Positions 62,507 to 64,000 of a stretch of 64,000 bases of DNA are shown here, piece after piece; position 1 is the stretch's first letter; every line of letters begins with the position of its first letter. The notes under the pieces were generated by a model. It had not been told where the DNA came from. It made no database searches and worked only from the letters and a program-made list of their open reading frames with translations. The translations under genes were made by a program, and so were the position numbers. Source of the stretch: Terriglobales bacterium (lineage in GTDB: Bacteria > Acidobacteriota > Terriglobia > Terriglobales > Acidobacteriaceae); assembly GCA_025980765.1 (NCBI GenBank), contig JAICXB010000009.1, positions 1 through 64,000 of the forward strand, given 5' to 3'.

Positions 62507-62660
62507 ATTTCCCGTATTGAACTTTGGGCACCCCTCGGCAGTTACCCTAAATTTGTCATTTTTCAGGGGAATACGCCATAATCTTAAACTGGCTGTCTTG
62601 AGTTCGCCGCGACGTGAACCATTATTTTGCAGCCTTTTTCGGAAAGGACAATAGATTTCT

Positions 62661-62918
62661 GTGTTAATGATTCGATTAGCGCGCGTAGGTGCGCGCAAGC
62701 AACCGTATTATCGCGTGGTGGTTATCGACAAAGAACGTGCCCGGAATGGCCGTGCTTTGGAAGTGGTTGGGCTGTACAATCCGCGAACCAGTCCTGCAAC
62801 CGTAGATCTGAAGCGAGAGCGTATTGAGCATTGGGTCTCAAAGGGCGCTCAGATGTCGGATACGGTTGGCAAACTGATGTCGAAAGCGCCAGCCCCGGCA
62901 GCGGAGACAGCGGCGTAG
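62661..62918 (+). CDS. rpsP: 30S ribosomal protein S16
   Basis: 85 residues. MLMIRLARVGARKQPYYRVV is the S16 N-terminus; VVGLYNPRTSP and IEHWVSKGAQMSDTV complete the fold. GTG 62661 (AGGAC upstream) gives the conserved N-terminus; ATG 62667 is possible. Ala/Pro-rich tail of about 10 residues. Confidence 0.97.
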   Translation: MLMIRLARVGARKQPYYRVVVIDKERARNGRALEVVGLYNPRTSPATVDLKRERIEHWVSKGAQMSDTVGKLMSKAPAPAAETAA

Positions 62919-62935
62919 AGAGATTGTGGACAGTT

Positions 62936-62998
62936 GACTTTGGAATTTTGAGTGGGAAACTCGCTTTCAAAACAACGTTCAAAATTCACGAGTTCAGA
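62936..62998. repeat. Short palindromic repeat, ACTTTGGA/ATTTTGAG units
   Basis: GACTTTGGAATTTTGAG on the left and a degenerate complement TTCAAAATTCACGAGTT on the right, in the gap between rpsP and khpA. Weaker than the other palindromic families but of the same design. Confidence 0.45.
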
Positions 62999-63077
62999 TT
63001 CTCGCAGATGTTTGGGGCATTGAATTCCTTTAAAAATCCTGGGCTCGGCCTGCGTGCCGCCCATACTGGAGCTGCTT

Positions 63078-63359
63078 ATGCCGAATGAGCAAGAAGGGGA
63101 CGTGCGAGCGCTGGTGCTGGAAATTGCCAAGGCGCTGGTGGATGAGCCCGACTTGGTCACGGTGGAGGCCGTCGACGGACCGGAGAGCACGATTCTGGAA
63201 TTGCGCGTGGCGCAGCGGGACTTGGGCAAAGTTATTGGCAAGCAGGGACGAACTGCCCGTTCCTTACGTACCATTATCGGCGCAGCCAGCATGAAGCTGC
63301 ACAAGCGCCACACCCTCGAAATCATTGAGGATGGACTGCCAGGTGGACCAGCAGCGTAG
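63078..63359 (+). CDS. khpA: KH-domain RNA-binding protein KhpA
   Basis: 93 residues from ATG 63078 (GGAG 7 bases upstream). One KH domain with the GKQG loop in LGKVIGKQGRTARSLRTII. In other bacteria it pairs with KhpB and affects cell division and small-RNA stability. Position between rpsP and rimM is canonical. Confidence 0.92.
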   Translation: MPNEQEGDVRALVLEIAKALVDEPDLVTVEAVDGPESTILELRVAQRDLGKVIGKQGRTARSLRTIIGAASMKLHKRHTLEIIEDGLPGGPAA

Positions 63360-63388
63360 AGGTCTCTTGCGGATTCACGCTTCATACC

Positions 63389-63466
63389 GATCGGGTGATT
63401 TCGTGATCGGGTGATCGGGTGATTTGAAATCGCGAAATCACACAATCACGAAATCGCGAAATTTGC
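63389..63466. repeat. Palindromic repeat, GATCGGGT units, abutting rimM
   Basis: Left arm GATCGGGTGATTTCGTGAT, two more GATCGGGT copies, right arm of ATCGCGAAATC-type units. Perfect 11-bp pairing GATTTCGTGAT (63397-63407) / ATCACGAAATC (63445-63455). It runs directly into the rimM coding frame. Confidence 0.75.
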
Positions 63467-63473
63467 GAAAACA

Positions 63474-64000
63474 GACTTTGTCGTCATCGCTCGCTTAGTG
63501 CGTCCTCAAGGGCGGTGCGGAGAAGTGCTCGCCGATATCCTCACAGATTTCCCGGAAAAATTCGGCGAACGGCGACAACTCTGGGTTTCGGGTAACGGCC
63601 GGCCGCGCCGAGAACTTCAACTTGAATCAGCATGGACGCACAAGGGAAGAGTGGTCCTGAAATTCGCCGGGATAGATTCCATCAATGATGCTGAGAAGCT
63701 AACCGGCATGCTGGTCGAGATCCCGCATTCGCAGCGTGCAGTCCTCGAAAGTGGTTCGTTTTACGTAAGTGATCTGGTAGGCAGCGAACTCGTCGATGTC
63801 TCCGCCCGCCGCAATAAAGTGGGAATCATCGAAGATGTTGAGCAGGGATTGGCAGCGCCGCTTTTGATTGTGCGCGAAGGAGACCGGAAATACGAGGTCC
63901 CGTTTGCAGCAGAATATGTAGTGCGCTTCAACCCAGCCCAACGCACGCTTGAGATGAAGCTTCCACCAGGACTGCTGGAGATCAATGCCCCGCTCTCTCC
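63474..64000 (+). CDS. rimM: 16S rRNA processing protein RimM, 3' truncated by window edge, start unclear
   Basis: Binds ribosomal protein S19 and helps mature the 30S subunit head. The reading starts DFVVIARLVRPQGRCGEVLA, matching the RimM N-terminus, then TDFPEKFGERRQLWV, a PRC-barrel region (SFYVSDLVGSELVDVS) and VPFAAEYVVRFN. The frame opens after a stop at 63420 but contains no ATG, GTG or TTG before 63498, where GTG would drop the first strand (DFVVIARL). The palindromic repeat abuts this spot. The gene runs off the window at 64000; only about 175 codons are visible. Confidence 0.85.

Overview
The window looks like chromosomal DNA of an Acidobacteriota member, probably Terriglobia (the Koribacter / Sulfotelmatobacter side). 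The evidence is two very large ADOP-type MacB/FtsX permeases (one with a PadR regulator), a giant TonB-dependent receptor with an N-terminal carboxypeptidase-regulatory domain, an Oar-like protein typical of the phylum, a PSMA-like M28 peptidase, and acidobacterial housekeeping order. The assignment is inferred from gene families only. No tRNA, rRNA, CRISPR, prophage or IS transposase was seen.

Layout. 1-4.2 kb: truncated aldehyde dehydrogenase, a methyltransferase pair, and an S41-family protein whose catalytic Ser and Lys are both replaced. 4.4-9.8 kb: bifunctional PBP1A coupled to a PASTA protein, facing the fmt-rsmB operon. 10-15.6 kb: AsmA-like protein, SH3 lipoprotein and a membrane HTH/TolB-like/TPR regulator. 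15.9-22.3 kb: two tandem secreted subtilases with a shared body and unrelated C-terminal tails. 22.5-26 kb: relic of an RRM protein, a tiny DKDG-repeat protein, a phosphoribosyltransferase/kinase-like fusion and a DegT aminotransferase. 26.3-34 kb: TonB receptor with a clean terminator, a short urate-hydroxylase-like membrane protein with an overlapping 43-residue ORF, and M28 peptidase. 34-40.6 kb: intact RRM protein, APC permease-aminotransferase operon, ADOP permease, and a DUF2283/nuclease-like pair. 40.8-47 kb: isocitrate lyase divergent from a TPR-HTH protein, a DUF2339 membrane protein and thiE. 47-52.5 kb: frameshifted FRG gene, Hfq-like protein, and tmk - broken cytochrome P450 - holB. 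52.6-60.3 kb: zinc ribbon, ADOP-PadR, PIG-L deacetylase, PagL-like lipid A deacylase and a phosphoesterase lipoprotein. 60.4-64 kb: ffh - rpsP - khpA - rimM, the conserved translation/secretion cluster.

The intergenic DNA is the most unusual part. An AT-rich element built from paired CAGGGAATT-like words occurs four times (two in each orientation). At least five other palindromic families (units GTGGACTTG, GAGGACACG, GCGGATCAC, GATCGGGT, ACTTTGGA/ATTTTGAG) share one architecture: short 8-9 nt units in inverted arms around a spacer. One copy abuts rimM, which has no ordinary start codon ahead of its conserved N-terminus. Four loci (FRG, P450, RRM relic, a small secreted-type ORF) carry apparent frameshifts, which could be real decay or assembly error.
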